64,000 bases of DNA from Castor canadensis (GCF_047511655.1 NC_133392.1:162616542-162680541), one strand, 5' to 3'; shown: positions 39,977 to 51,142, counted from the first letter of the stretch. Made by a program: numbers and translations. The notes: a model not told the origin generated them from the letters alone.

Positions 39977-40429
39977 GTGACTGTTTCTGCAAGTGGTCAC
40001 TTGCGTGTATGTTGGTCTTTCTTCGGGGGTCCAGATGGTTTTCAGGCACTCATTCAGGCATCCATAAGGGCTCTCTTTTCCTTCTGGGGGAGAGCCACTA
40101 CTCTGTGGCCTGCTGAGATTGGGCTGAGAACTGATGCAAGGAGAAACTGAGATTTGAAATACAGAAACAGTCAACCCTTTTATCCTAACAAAATGTAAAG
40201 ATACTAAGACCAAAGATTAATGGTTGGTTAGCCCTTGCTCTTGGTTTCCAGCCTAGGTGGTGCTCTCTGCCTGTCTGACTCTGTTCTGATAGACCAGCAA
40301 GGCCAGCTGGCTAATGTCCAAGTCACAAGCTCAGCCTCCAGGGGACTTCATGATTTCACTCTCTTCTATTATGACAGATATGTTTATTGTCTTTATGGAG
40401 CTATCAGTTTCTTATTTTATTATTGGGAT

Positions 40430-40868
40430 TTTTTGCAGTGCTGGGGACCAAAGCCAGGGTGTGACTCCTGAATGCTTGTCAGGCACTTGGCCACTGAGTG
40501 ACACCACAGCCCAATCATCGATTTTAAAATTAGCAACCATTGTCAGGTGCCAGTGACTCATGCCTGTAATCCTGGCTGCTCAGGAGGCAGAGGTTCAAAG
40601 CCAGTCCAGGCTAATAGTTCACAAGACCCTATCTCAAAAAAGCTCAACACAAACTAGGCACTGGTGGCTCACACCTGTAATCCCAGCTACTCAGGAGGCA
40701 GAGATCAGGAGGATTGAGGTTTAAAGCCAGCCCAGACAAATAGTTCATGAGACCCTAAATTGCCAGAATCCATCACACACACACACACAAAAAGGTGGTG
40801 GTGGAGTGGCTCAAGATGAAGGCCCTGAGTTCAAACCCCAGTACTGCAAAAATAAATAAATAAATAAA
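40430..40868. mobile_element. ID-like SINE (-) and two forward SINE dimers
   Basis: A reverse ID unit at 40430-40513 ('gcagtgctggggaccaaagc'), a forward truncated copy at 40540-40645, and a full forward dimer at 40650-40868 with a small (CA)n in its linker and an (AATA)n tail. Confidence 0.8.
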
Positions 40869-41560
40869 ATTGGCAACCAAGAACCACCGATTCCCTTCTG
40901 CCAGATTTTACCTACAATGCCTCTGACTGGGGGGAGCTCTAGCTCACTCCTGGTGCTGGGGAAGGTCAGTGGTCTCCTTGGGCAGGATGAGCCATGAAGC
41001 AGCTGACAATTGGCTTCCTGGAGAACTGTGGTGCAGCCTGAGCAGGGGCTTCTTATGCCTCACCTCACCAAGGAGATTTACCTGAAAATACGGCATTTCC
41101 AGAATGATTATGGCAACAAGTTTGAATTGTGAAGATACATTCTGATGGGAAAGCAGGTGGGTTGCATTGATCCTGTGCTGCTCTGGCCATGGACCTGCTG
41201 CTTGCCCTTCAGCATGCACTCTGCTGCTCAGGTGGCACCTTCATATGTCTCCTGCATGGGGTAGAGCTCCCAGGTGAGGGAGAAAGAGCTTCACAGTTTG
41301 GACTATTGTCCTGGGGTCACATCCCAGAGGTTTGTGCAGCCATGTGCTCATAGCACACATTCCCTGGCTACCTGGAAGCCTTGACCTGGCAGCCAGCACC
41401 CCGATTCCCCCATGGTGCCCTTTGCACCCCACCTGTAGCCTGGATTGGCGTGAGGTTGCTCTCACTCCTGTTCTCCCAACCTAACTGGGCTAACCGTGGG
41501 CAACTGGAGATGCAGAAAGGGCAAACATAGAAGACAGACATGCAGAAATCTGGGGCCAGG
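40869..41560. other. Intergenic, no gene recognised
   Basis: Unique-looking sequence between SINEs and the LTR at 41561. No coding or RNA feature could be supported. Confidence 0.35.
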
Positions 41561-42309
41561 TGTGCTGGGCACTCGGATGGAGACGAACAACAGCTTGTTG
41601 CTTCTTTTCTCTAATAACTCTTCTTTCACTTAGCTTCTTTTCTCCATTCTTTAAAACCTTACTTCTGAAGTCTTTATTCTTTAAAACCTTGCTTCTTTTC
41701 TATTCTTTAAAGTCTCTTTCCTTAGACTTGCTCTGTCCCATGTTTTCTTTAATCTCTGTTAATATCTTGGCCCTCAGACTTGCACTGTCCCATGTTCCCT
41801 TGAAAGTCTTGGTGCTCAGACTTGCAGACAAACAACAGCAGCCTCGTCTAAAAACTGTATGTGCATAACTCTTAAAAGTCTCGGTGCTCAGACTTGCACT
41901 ATCCCATTTTCTCTTTAGTTTTTCTTTAGCTTAGCTTTTCTAAAGCCTATGTATAAAGTTCTCAGTGCAGAAAGCTGCTCTTCTGGGGACACACAGCCCG
42001 CAGCAGCATCAGTGGCAGCCAATCAAAAATTCCCATAAAAAAATCTGCATCCTCCTTCAGCAAGTCTTTTATATACAGTGGTAAACAAGGAGGTAGAGCA
42101 ACAGTTCTCAGGGAGGGGCGTGACATTGTAAGAAGAGAAATCTGCATTCCTTCTCCTCTGAACGTAAACAATTTAGGAAAGCAGCTGTGCATTTTGCACT
42201 CTTTTGTAGCTGGGCCAGGCCAAACTCAGCCTGCTGATTATTGGCCACAGCTGTGCTGATGTCATGTTCTCGTAGGATTCTCATAAGCTGCTCCCCACGC
42301 TGGATCACA
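41561..42309 (-). mobile_element. Solo LTR, betaretrovirus-like (ERVK type)
   Basis: Bounded by TGTG...CACA. Read on the - strand, it starts TGTGATCCAGCGTGGGGAGC. It has 'gacatcagcacagctgtggc', a TATA box (TGTATATAAAAGAC, near 42070) and then a long R/U5 of about 500 bases. The layout and start resemble IAP/MMTV-type LTRs. The downstream part (41690-41930) contains three to four imperfect copies of a 'tctcggtgctcagacttgca' unit. No internal genes adjoin it and no target duplication is evident. Confidence 0.65.
41690..41930. repeat. Imperfect tandem repeat inside the LTR
   Basis: Units containing CTCAGACTTGCACT.TCCCAT recur about every 55-70 bases (near 41725, 41777, 41815 and 41887). They alternate with T-rich 'ttctttaaagtc' spacers. 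Confidence 0.65.
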
Positions 42310-42321
42310 CCTCTTTTTCTT

Positions 42322-42404
42322 TTTTGGCGGTACTGGGGTTTGAATTCATGGCCTTACACTTGCTAGGGAGGCACTCAACCACTTGAACCCCTCCACTAGT
42401 CCCC
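42322..42404 (-). mobile_element. ID-like SINE
   Basis: 'ggcggtactggggtttgaat', 'ttgctagggaggcactcaac', 'cccctccactagtccc'. Confidence 0.75.
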
Positions 42405-42807
42405 TATCTCTCTATGCTTAGGCCCTGCACCTATTGCTTGCCTGACATCCAACACCAGTTCCTATCCAGGGAAAGCTATGCTCTCTGGGGTGGGGTGCTG
42501 AACCCAAACCACGGCTTTGACATCCCTGTGACTCTCTGTTCTTATGGAACCCGGCCTGCTACCTCATCAGACACATGCAATGGATTGCAGTGAAGACCCT
42601 GGGTATAGCAGCTTGTCTCTGATTCTGCTGTCCTGTGCGGCAATCTCTGTGGGTGAGTCCAGAGAAAGTTTTTCGCCACTTCCTGCCAACTCTCGGGTCT
42701 CTGGAGCATCACTGGTTTATGTCTGTGCCAAGATTTCCATATGATATTTGCTTCTGAATTCTAAAGGTCAGCTGGAAGGAGCTACCACTTAAAGAATGCT
42801 TCATGGG

Positions 42808-42898
42808 CTTGGGGCGTAGCTCAGGAGGTACAGTACCTGCCTACTAAGCACAAGGCTAGACTTCAAACCCCAGTACCATCCCCCCCAAAAAAAATCAG

Positions 42899-42934
<36 letters not shown>
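42808..42934 (+). mobile_element. ID-like SINE with (GA)n tail
   Basis: 'ggcttggggcgtagctcagg', 'acctgcctactaagcacaag', 'cttcaaaccccagtacc', an A-rich tail, then a (GA)n microsatellite at 42900-42934. Confidence 0.8.
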
Positions 42935-42937
<3 letters not shown>

Positions 42938-42999
42938 CACAAAGCCTTCCTAGGCTGGCTACGTAAAGAAACCGTATCTTCATGATGTCGTCTAGCAGC

Positions 43000-44077
43000 T
43001 TCACTCTAGTCACCTTGTTCAGGTGCTGAGGTCACAGTCACTCTCACTGTGCTGGCTTAGCCTCTGCATCTAAACACCCCTGTGGGTCGGTGACAGAACA
43101 GACATGAGACAAACTGACAACCCCTCCAGGTTTTCCAGCGTCCACCCAGATTGTAGTTTATTCTTAATTTCAGAGTACTCATGGACCAAATCCTTGGGAA
43201 CTGTGTCACATCCTCTTTGCTCTGGGTGTTGCAGGCTGTGTAACAAGTTAATCTGAGCTGTCCTCCTTGGTCAGCAACGGTGGTTTTTGCTGCCCCAAAT
43301 ACTTACCTAAAGGCCCTGCTACAAACCACAGATTAGAAATGGGCTCTTCTGAGAGACAGGGCTTTTGTACAAAAGCCTGTGTCCACCCCACAGGAAACAG
43401 CCTTGTAGGTAAGCGGCCTGACCACAGTCCCAGACAGTCCCAAGGGACCCAATCACAGCCTTGGGGTGACTGTACCAGCATCAGATGACCTGGAAACACA
43501 TTCAGCATAAGGACACAGGACCAGACCAAACACTTTGAGAATGAGTAGGCAGGTGAAACCTTTTTGCTGGGCACAAAAGCTAGGATTACAGCCATGAACC
43601 ACCATGGTTGACTCGTGACATGACACTTTTCATGCTCTGAACTTGAGGCTTGAATTTCAGGTAGCAAAATTGGGTGGCATTATTGGGTAAGACTGGTACA
43701 AGTCAGTGTTGCTTGCTTTGACAAGTGATGGTCGCCAGCCACAGTTTGACTCTGGGCTATGCTATTTAAAAGCAGTATAGGACAAAGGTTATCAGACGCA
43801 TCTGCCCTCTTGAAAGGGAGGAACAGGCAGTGAAACAGAGCAAATTGTAGAGGTCTTGTTGAGGCTGAAGGAAAGCTGAACAGTCTTTCTTTTCTCTTTA
43901 TTACATATGCTTCCTTGGTTCAACAATACTAACATATCTTTCTATGAAATTTGTATGTACATAAATAGTCATAAAAATTGTTAAATGACAAATTTAAACT
44001 TATGGCTTTCCTTAACTACATTGAGAGGTATATGTAACACTGTTCAAATTGCCCCTAATAATAAATATGCTTTTTTG
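43000..44077. other. Intergenic, no gene recognised
   Basis: Unique-looking sequence in the inferred inverted segment. A 139-codon reverse frame at 43248-43667 has no family resemblance that I recognise. Confidence 0.35.
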
Positions 44078-44510
44078 TTTGTTTTTCAGTACTGGGGCTT
44101 CAACTCAGGGCCTACATCTTGAGCCACTCCACCAGCCCTTTCTTTCTTTTTTTGTTTTTGGTGGGACCGAGGCTTGAACTCAGGGCTTCACTCTTACAAA
44201 AGTGAGCACTCTACCACTTGAGCCACTCCTTCAGTCCCTCCACCAGCCCTTTTCTTGTGACGGGTTTTTTTTTTTCTTTTCTTTTTCCTTTTTTTTTTTT
44301 TTTTTGCAGTGCTGTGCTGGGGTTTGAACTCAGGGTCTACACCTTGAGCCACTCTGCCAGCCCTTTTTTTTGGATGGGTTTTTCGAGATAGGGTCTCATG
44401 AACTATTTGCCTGGGCAAATAGGAGCGGTTTGAGGGTAGCTTCAAACAGATATCCTGTTCTCTGCCTCCTGAGTAGCTAGGATTACAGGTGTGAGCCACT
44501 GGTGCCCGGC
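44078..44510 (-). mobile_element. Nested SINEs at the second inversion edge
   Basis: Two ID-like starts (44078-44142 and 44145-44285) precede a full reverse dimer (44287-44510) whose 5' end, read on the - strand as 'gccgggcaccagtggctcac', abuts env-like sequence at 44511. Confidence 0.8.
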
Positions 44511-46064
44511 TGATGCACTATTTCTGTCCCCATGTCCAATCAGATGGCTTAAGTACAGTGAAGTTTTCAAGATTACAGGTCCCAGGAGTGCAGTTTGGGG
44601 CAGCTGTCCCCTTGTGAAGGAGGGCTGCATATTTTGTCCTTTCCCATGTAGCTCATGAAACAACTCCAATAAGGGCAATAATAATAAGAACCGACATCAT
44701 CATGACCAAGAGTTGTGTCTCGTGCACGTATACTTTTCATTGGATGGATAGGCTCTCTCCCAAGTTAGGCCCCCACAGCCACAGCCACAGCCTATACCTC
44801 CATATCCACCTTGGTCTGTGGCCACACATGCATCAAAGAGCATTGACACCGGTTTATCAGGGATACACACCTGGGTGTGGCTGACAAGGGACCCAGGGTT
44901 GTGGATGCTGTGGATCTCTAACCATTGCTCCTGAGGGTGGTAGGTGGGGCTGAAGCAGATATGCTGATAACCATGGGAGCACATTTAGATAGGTGGTATG
45001 GTTGTGAGTGCATGACCCAATGACAAAGCCTGTGCACAAGAATAGTAAATATGGAAAAGCAAAGTCCTAGTGACATTTCCTGCCTGAGTAGTATGCATAC
45101 GTAGGTCACAGGAGGAGGGCTCTGGGACCATGAAGAGAGAACATATCAGTAACAATAAACAGTAATTATGCATCCTGCCCAAAAGAGATAGAAAAAAGCT
45201 AATAAAAGCCTTTCACCATGAATCCGATCAGCAGGGGAGGTTTTGCCAAACCTATGGCAAAAACTGGGGTGAGAACTACAGCCACAGATACAGACAAGGA
45301 GTGACAATATATCACAGTGAGATAACTGGTGTAGAAAACAGTCTGTTTGTCCCATTGGAGAGTTGACTCCTCAAGCTTCAGCTGTGTGTAGACTAGTCAG
45401 CTTCCACAGGTGACTAGAGCAGGGCTGTCATCCCGCTGTTCTTGGTCCCCTGTTGTTTCCTGGGAAGCGGAGTCCTGGTGAGGGAGGGCACTCAAGTTCT
45501 GGAGGGGATCCTACATGGTGAAGCCAGATCAGGGATGCACTCCCACTCGAGAGAAGCTGGCTTGAGTCGACTGTGGTGGATCCAAGGAGCGATCTCTGCT
45601 ACTTTAACTGTAGTGGGGATAGACAGGACAACAACAAAAGGGCCTCTCTGATGGAATTTTAATGGCTGGACATTTTATTCTTTTACCTAAACAGGATTTT
45701 TTTTAACTGTGTAGAATTAACACAGTAACAATATATTATTGGTATATATGTCCAACAAAACGCATTATTTTAAAAAAAGTTAACACCATCATCTTTAAAT
45801 ATCAAAGGACATGTTTAGAGCCAGTAAACATAGTTATTTTGTCTCTATTTAAGTAGAAGACCCTGTCTAAAACATATGAGTTTGTATCTGGAAGGGCTTT
45901 AATGCCAGATGGCCACACGTGCATAAGAACCACTTCCTGAATCATCTCGGCCTTGGTTATTTTTGAGAGGTCTGGCACGAGTGACTCCATTTGAACTTTG
46001 AGGGCATTCCCACCCCCCCTTGTCTCCAACCTGCTTGTCTCTGAGCAGTCTCTTTTGAAGATTT

Positions 46065-46155
46065 GTCTCCCATCCAAGTACTAATCAGGCCCGACCCTGC
46101 TCAGCTTCTGAGACCAAATGAGATTGGGCATGTTTAGGGTGGTATGGCCGTAGAC
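46065..46155 (-). pseudogene. 5S rRNA pseudogene, 3'-truncated
   Basis: The - strand starts GTCTACGGCCATACCACCCT, exactly the 5' end of vertebrate 5S rRNA, and continues to TTAGTACTTGGATGGGAGAC (about residue 91 of 120). The final part, which would hold the end of helix IV/V, is absent. Substitutions such as CATGCCCAATCTCATTTGGT in the middle (normal: CGCGCCCGATCTCGTCTGAT) show decay. It is not an active gene. Confidence 0.9.
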
Positions 46156-47100
46156 CAAAGATCTTTCTTGATTGGTCATTTTTTTCTTCATCACAAGGAT
46201 TTGTTCTTTCCTGGATTTTGTTTGTTTGGTTGGTTTTGGTCCCACGTTGGGGGCAAATAATGAGCAGATCAGGTGGGAGTCAGTGCCAACTAGATCCTTT
46301 TGGCCAAATTTAAGCAACAAAGAGGCTTAGAAGGAGTGGCTCTTAGGCTTCTAGACAAGGAAATACAAAACAAAATCCAACAAAAGCAGATGTCTAAAAA
46401 GCTAATCTGGTAGACACATATGCACTTATTAGAGTCATTTTTTTATGGACTTGATTGTAAATGCCCCAGAAGGATCAGAACTGTAATGACAAAAACTTAA
46501 AAGAGCCATGGTTAAAATTCTGATGGACAATTTAGCAACTAACAGAACAGTACATCAGTACCATTAACTTTTTGTTACCATGTTTATCTAAATTTTGTAT
46601 TGTAGAAGGCTTGATATACTTGAAAAACATAAATATATTTGGTATAAGGAACCAGCAATAGCATCATAGCTCTATAGAGGTTATATATACATATTAGTTT
46701 AGTTGTTGTTCTTGAAGTAAAACCTTAGATTTTTATCAGTTGTAGGGGGAAGAACAGTTTTAGTAAACCCAAATAGCCCAGTCACATATACAGTACTGAC
46801 TGCATTAGAATCACCCAAGACAACAGTGTTTAACCATGAGGTCATCTAGAAAATGTTATATAAACTGTTTAAAATAAGAGGCATGGAAGAGGCAGAGAGA
46901 TAGCTCAAACACCAGTACAGGGTTTATTGTTAACCTTATAACAGCAGTTCAAGAACCATTTTGAAGATGCTTACATAGACACACACACACAAAAGTTTTG
47001 TAAATTAAGTATGCCAGGAAAAAATGTCAACTCAAGCATGCATAAGATGAGGTGGAATTCCAGGAACAAATTAAATTTTGCCCAGTGCCTTAAACAAATT

Positions 47101-47134
47101 CACACACACACTCACACACACACACACACACACA
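47101..47134. repeat. (CA)n microsatellite
   Basis: CACACA run interrupted once by CT, within the ERV remnant. Confidence 0.9.
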
Positions 47135-48007
47135 CTAGAATGTACTCTCAAAAAAAAACATTGAAATTATACCCAGAGGACTATCTGGTGGAATGGTGGA
47201 TGATGCATCTGTTCTCTTGGGAGTCTTTCCACTTTGGAACTGAATTTTTTATCCATCCCTTAACCTCAGTTGTGACTATTTCCTGGGAAAAGCATAACCC
47301 CTAACTCATGGAGGTGTCTTACACACTTTTACCCCACTCCCTTAACCTGAGAGACCTGGTTTCACCCCAAATAGGATTATTAGGGAGTCTCTGGGAGGTG
47401 ATCAGTCTCCCCTTCTGCCTCCTGAGGCAGGCCTGAATTCAAACCTGGGTTCTTACAGTCTGCTGAGTGGTGCTCCCCTCCCATCGCTGAGTTCCATTGT
47501 GCATCGAGGCCCTCACCCTGACTTGCTGGGAGAATGAGTGCCTCTCTGGATCAAACTGTCTTTTGGCACCTGGTGGAATCTTCTCCTGGTGGATGCACCC
47601 TGGTGATAAAGGAGGCAATAACTCACCATCTCCACAATCCTGGCAAGGAGCCCCCAAGAAATGTTGCAGGAATCTCAAGCTGAGTTACAGGACACTGTGG
47701 CAGTTTAGAAGGAACCAATGTTTATTGTGTCAGCACAGACCCAGTGGACTCGTGTCCAAAGGCTGAGCCCCAAGAACAAAGGGGTCTCACCTTATATACC
47801 CTTGCAAGCTGGTTACAGAAGCAAAAAGCAAAGCTCAACCCACTTGTGGCTGCATGAGACTTCATTGGGTATTTCATTTGCCCAATGCTATGCGACCTTC
47901 TTCATGTTTTAATTCTTTTTTATCTCTCTGCTTTGCCATCTCTTCTCCCTGCCTCACTATCAGAACACAGCCTATCTGTTTCTTTTCTGGGCCTCCTCCC
48001 TGCTACA

Positions 48008-48140
48008 GTGCCTGGCTTACTTTAGTTATTTTGGAGATGGGGTCTTTCAAACTATTTGCTGGGGCTGGCCTTGAACAACAATCTTTCTGATCTCAGCCTC
48101 CTATGTAGCTAGGATTACAGGTGTGAGCAACCAGCACCCT
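48008..48140 (-). mobile_element. SINE (B1-like half) flanking the ERV 5' LTR
   Basis: Read on the - strand, a B1-like unit ends '...ccatctccaaaataactaaa' and is followed by 'gtaagccaggcac' right at the LTR edge. Those last bases are the start of the next SINE, whose remainder is at 38599. Confidence 0.85.
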
Positions 48141-48212
48141 GCCTGTTTTATTTTCTTGACAGTACTTATCTCAGTATATAAAATGATCATAAAAGAGGTC
48201 TGTCAACAGTCC

Positions 48213-48318
48213 AACAGGGCAGATATGTTCGTTCTGTTCAGCACTGAATCCCCAGGACTTGGAGCAGGGCCTGGCATACAGTGGGTGCTCAGTAAGTGCT
48301 TGCTGAATAAAGAACCAA
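48213..48318 (+). mobile_element. LINE-2 3' end fragment
   Basis: 'cactgaatccccaggacttg', 'gcagggcctggcatacagtg' and 'gtgctcagtaagtgcttgct' followed by 'gaataaa' are typical of the extreme 3' end of L2. Confidence 0.7.
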
Positions 48319-48418
48319 TATAAGTCTTTATGCCTGAGCAGCTGTGTGTATGAGCATGGGTTTGTAGGTGTGTCTGTTATGACTTTATTCCTTGTATTCC
48401 TTGTAGGACCATCAGAGG

Positions 48419-48434
48419 GAAAGAGAGAAAGATC

Positions 48435-48512
<78 letters not shown>

Positions 48513-48519
48513 GAGAGAG

Positions 48520-48560
<41 letters not shown>
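48419..48560. repeat. Compound (GA)n-(GT)n microsatellite
   Basis: About 105 bases of GA repeat with a few interruptions run straight into about 37 bases of GT repeat. The alternating purine-pyrimidine and polypurine tracts could form non-B DNA. Confidence 0.95.
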
Positions 48561-48561
<1 letters not shown>

Positions 48562-50940
48562 TGGGCCTGGTTGGGTTTGGTTATGTCTCTGTGCCTGTGT
48601 TTTTTCTTCCCAATGAGCCGGGCTGCCTGGAATGTCCGAGTCACCAGGAATCAGAGCCAACATTGGCTTGTCAATCTTTGAGCCCAGTGGGCTGGTTGAC
48701 CCCCTTCCAGGACACGCCCCTAGGAAAAGAGAAGGTGGCTCCAGGGCCCTGGACTGGCTGGGGCTTGGCCAGAGCACTATGAGGTCAGTGGTTTTGCACT
48801 GGCCTGTCCTCTTTCTGGAGGGCTGAAGATGCCAGGTCGGGTTAGCTAGCAAGGCTGTGTGTTCACAGAACAGCAAGCAGCCCAGGGGGCTAGGGGCTCC
48901 ACAGTCCAGGCCAGGAAAGAGCAGGAGGGGCTCAGGCCTTTGGCCATGGGAGGGGCAGGTAGCCTGGTCAGCAGCCCAGGCTGCATGCTGGGCCTCTGCT
49001 CTCATCTCTGGCTATTTCCTGCTAAGAAGGGGGTGGGCAGTGGGCCTCTGCTGCCCATCTTGGCTCCGCTGGCTTGAAGCAGAGAGGACAGGATGGCAGG
49101 AAAGAAGGGCCAGCTGCTCCCATATGGCTCTCTTGGGGTCAGGGCCCTCTCAGATATCAGCATCTGGCCCGTGGCCTGCAACTGGGCTGTTGGGGTCCAC
49201 ACTTCTTGGACCTCAGCAAGCAGGGCCAGAAGCCAGGGAACCGGAGGGGAGAAGGGGCCCCTGCAGGGGACACAGGGAGCCCTGGCTTGAGCAGAGGTAT
49301 GAACCAAGCATCCCAGGTTCCTTGTGGCTCAACCTTGGGAACCACCCATATTCCCGTCAGTCCTGCACCTGGAGCCACACCAAGGGCCAGCACTAAGAAG
49401 TCTCTGCCTCCCTCCATCACTGCCTGGAGTTTTGCCCTCGGTGGGGAGACAGAGAACATGAGAGAAAAACAACCTGAGACAGTGGCAGGGAGACTGAGAC
49501 AGAGACAGCAGAGGTCAAGCCCCCAGGGTGTGGGGTGGAGACAGACATTGTCTTGGAGGCACCAGCACTGATGGAAACCAGTTAGAAAAACAGGAGGGGT
49601 GGCCAGGAAAGGCGGGCTTGAGGACCACAGGGCAGGGCTTGTTTTTCCATAATGAAAGGCCCTGGGAGGAGCTGGGGTGGGGGGTGGGGTGAGGGGACAA
49701 GTTCATGCTTCGCCCAGTCTGGATTCTGCAGTGATGGGTCCAATAGGTCCTGGGGGGCTTCCTGTGTCTTTGCAGTCAGTCCTCCCTGCTGCCCCCCAAC
49801 TCCCCACTCACATTCCTTTTCCATGCAGCAGCCAGTGGTAACTGGAGAGAGCCAGCTGGGCTGGGCTTCTGGTTTGTTTGAGCACTTGGTGACCAGGGCA
49901 GGGTTCAAGGGTGAGCCCCCCCCCCCCCCCCGGGGTTGGGACCTGTAATGACACTCCATCAAAATGGGCAGCCGAGACTGCGCTGAGGGCTGTGGTGTGG
50001 TTGTTTGGATTCTTCTTTTTCTTTCTTGTCTTGAGGTTTACTTAACTAGTGGGGTTGGGTTGGTACACAGTGCCTGCTCTGTTATTTTGTATTTGTTTAT
50101 GTGACTTTGTAAGTTTTCCCAGAGCTTCAAATTTGTGTTTGCTGTTGGAGGGGGGTCCCACTCCCCCTTCCTCTGGGTGGGGGTCTCTCTGAACTTGGCA
50201 ACACAGGTCAGGTTTCAGGGACTCTAGGCTCTGCCATTGGTGGACAGCTCTGGTGCCTTGGGAGAGGCCCACTCACTGGTCCCAGTGCCCAGAGCCCCTG
50301 CCCCCACCTCCCTGGCTGGTTGCTCTTAATCTTAAAGATGACTGGGTAGCTGTGCCCATCATGCTGTTCTGAGGGAGCCCACCATGGCCCCCCAAAGAAG
50401 GGCAGCTAAGGGCCAGAGCCCGAAGAGCCACCTGGTTTGCAGGGAGGATACAGGGGCTGAGCAGGTGGAAGGCAGCCCAGGTCCTGAAGGGTGGGTGCTG
50501 TGGGGATGCCTTTAGAGGGGAGGACCCTGCCCTGGCACTGTGGCCCTGCTGCTCACATGGGAGAATGCTGGAGGTTGGGGGTGCAGGCCCCTTACCCTAG
50601 AACCCCAGCCTTGCAGCAGCCCAGGAAGGGTCCCAGATGTCTGGCACTCACATGGTCCCAGGGGTTCTTTCTGCTTGGGGGGGATGGTGTCTCACATCTC
50701 CTGTCTCCAGGTGGAGATCAGGGTTACCTAATCGAGGTAACCCAGATCAGGTTTCAGGGACCCTAGGCTCTGCCCTGTTGGTGAGCAGCCCCTGTGCCCA
50801 GAGCCCCTACCTCCACCTCCCTTATCCCTCAGGCTCTCTTACCCCTCCAAGGACTGGGCTACTGCCCCTCCCCAGGACTGACCAGTGAGGGGCTGGCTTC
50901 TGCTCCAACAGCCACCCACCACCCGGTCTGGGACAGGGTG
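48561..50940. other. Upstream flank of MXRA8
   Basis: Unique, GC-moderate sequence without a recognised exon. It holds a 16-C run (49916-49931) and an imperfect local duplication (about 50206-50307 against 50737-50826), listed separately. Confidence 0.4.
50206..50826. repeat. Imperfect ~100-bp direct duplication
   Basis: 'tcaggtttcagggactctag' then 'gctctgcc...ttggtg' and 'gtgcccagagcccctgccc' at 50212-50307 recur as 'tcaggtttcagggaccctag', 'gctctgccctgttggtg' and 'gtgcccagagcccctacct' at 50743-50826. Short indels separate the shared blocks. Confidence 0.7.
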
Positions 50941-51142
50941 GCTACAGCGCCGCGCTCCACCAGGGCAGCCATGGAGGGGGAGGCCTAGGGGCCGGAGCAG
51001 CGGAGTGGGCGGGGCACAGACCCGGCCCAGGGCTCCGTGATGTCAGCGGGTACTGGGAGGGGGAAGGGGTCGGCTGTTTTTCTGGAGAGTTAGAGCCGGA
51101 GTAAGACAAAGCAAAGCAAGGCGCGGGGCTGGGGCAAGCACC
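50940..51142 (+). promoter_or_regulatory. MXRA8 promoter and 5' UTR
   Basis: A GC-rich stretch with a GC box (TGGGCGGGGC, 51006-51015), a CRE-like TGATGTCA (about 51039) and no TATA box, ending at the ATG at 51143. Confidence 0.6.

Larger units (their letters stand above)
44511..48007 (-). mobile_element. ERV1 provirus, 5' half (5' LTR to env)
   Basis: A gammaretrovirus-like fossil read on the - strand. The 5' LTR is 47662-48007. A leader with a proline-type primer-site-like 'ttgggggctcc' lies at about 47400-47661. A gag start is recognisable near 47170 (IPPDSPLG). An integrase C-terminal part (about 45400-45665; VKVAEIAPWIHHSRLKPAS) follows, then a surface env part (44511-45330; PVSMLFDACVATDQGGYG). 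Most of gag-pol is missing or unrecognisable, and the remainder is broken in many places. The outer LTR edge is preceded by GCAC. It is the same insertion as 37280-38598, now in opposite orientation. A 5S rRNA pseudogene lies inside. Confidence 0.85.

Noticed and set aside
46230-46260. Lysine-type primer-binding-site-like motif on the - strand
   Set aside because: 'cccccaacgtgggacc' resembles betaretroviral primer sites, but no LTR end adjoins it, so I could not support a second element.
48171-49005. Frames of long Ser-Leu or Arg-Glu repeats
   Set aside because: Translation of the (GA)n/(GT)n microsatellite only.
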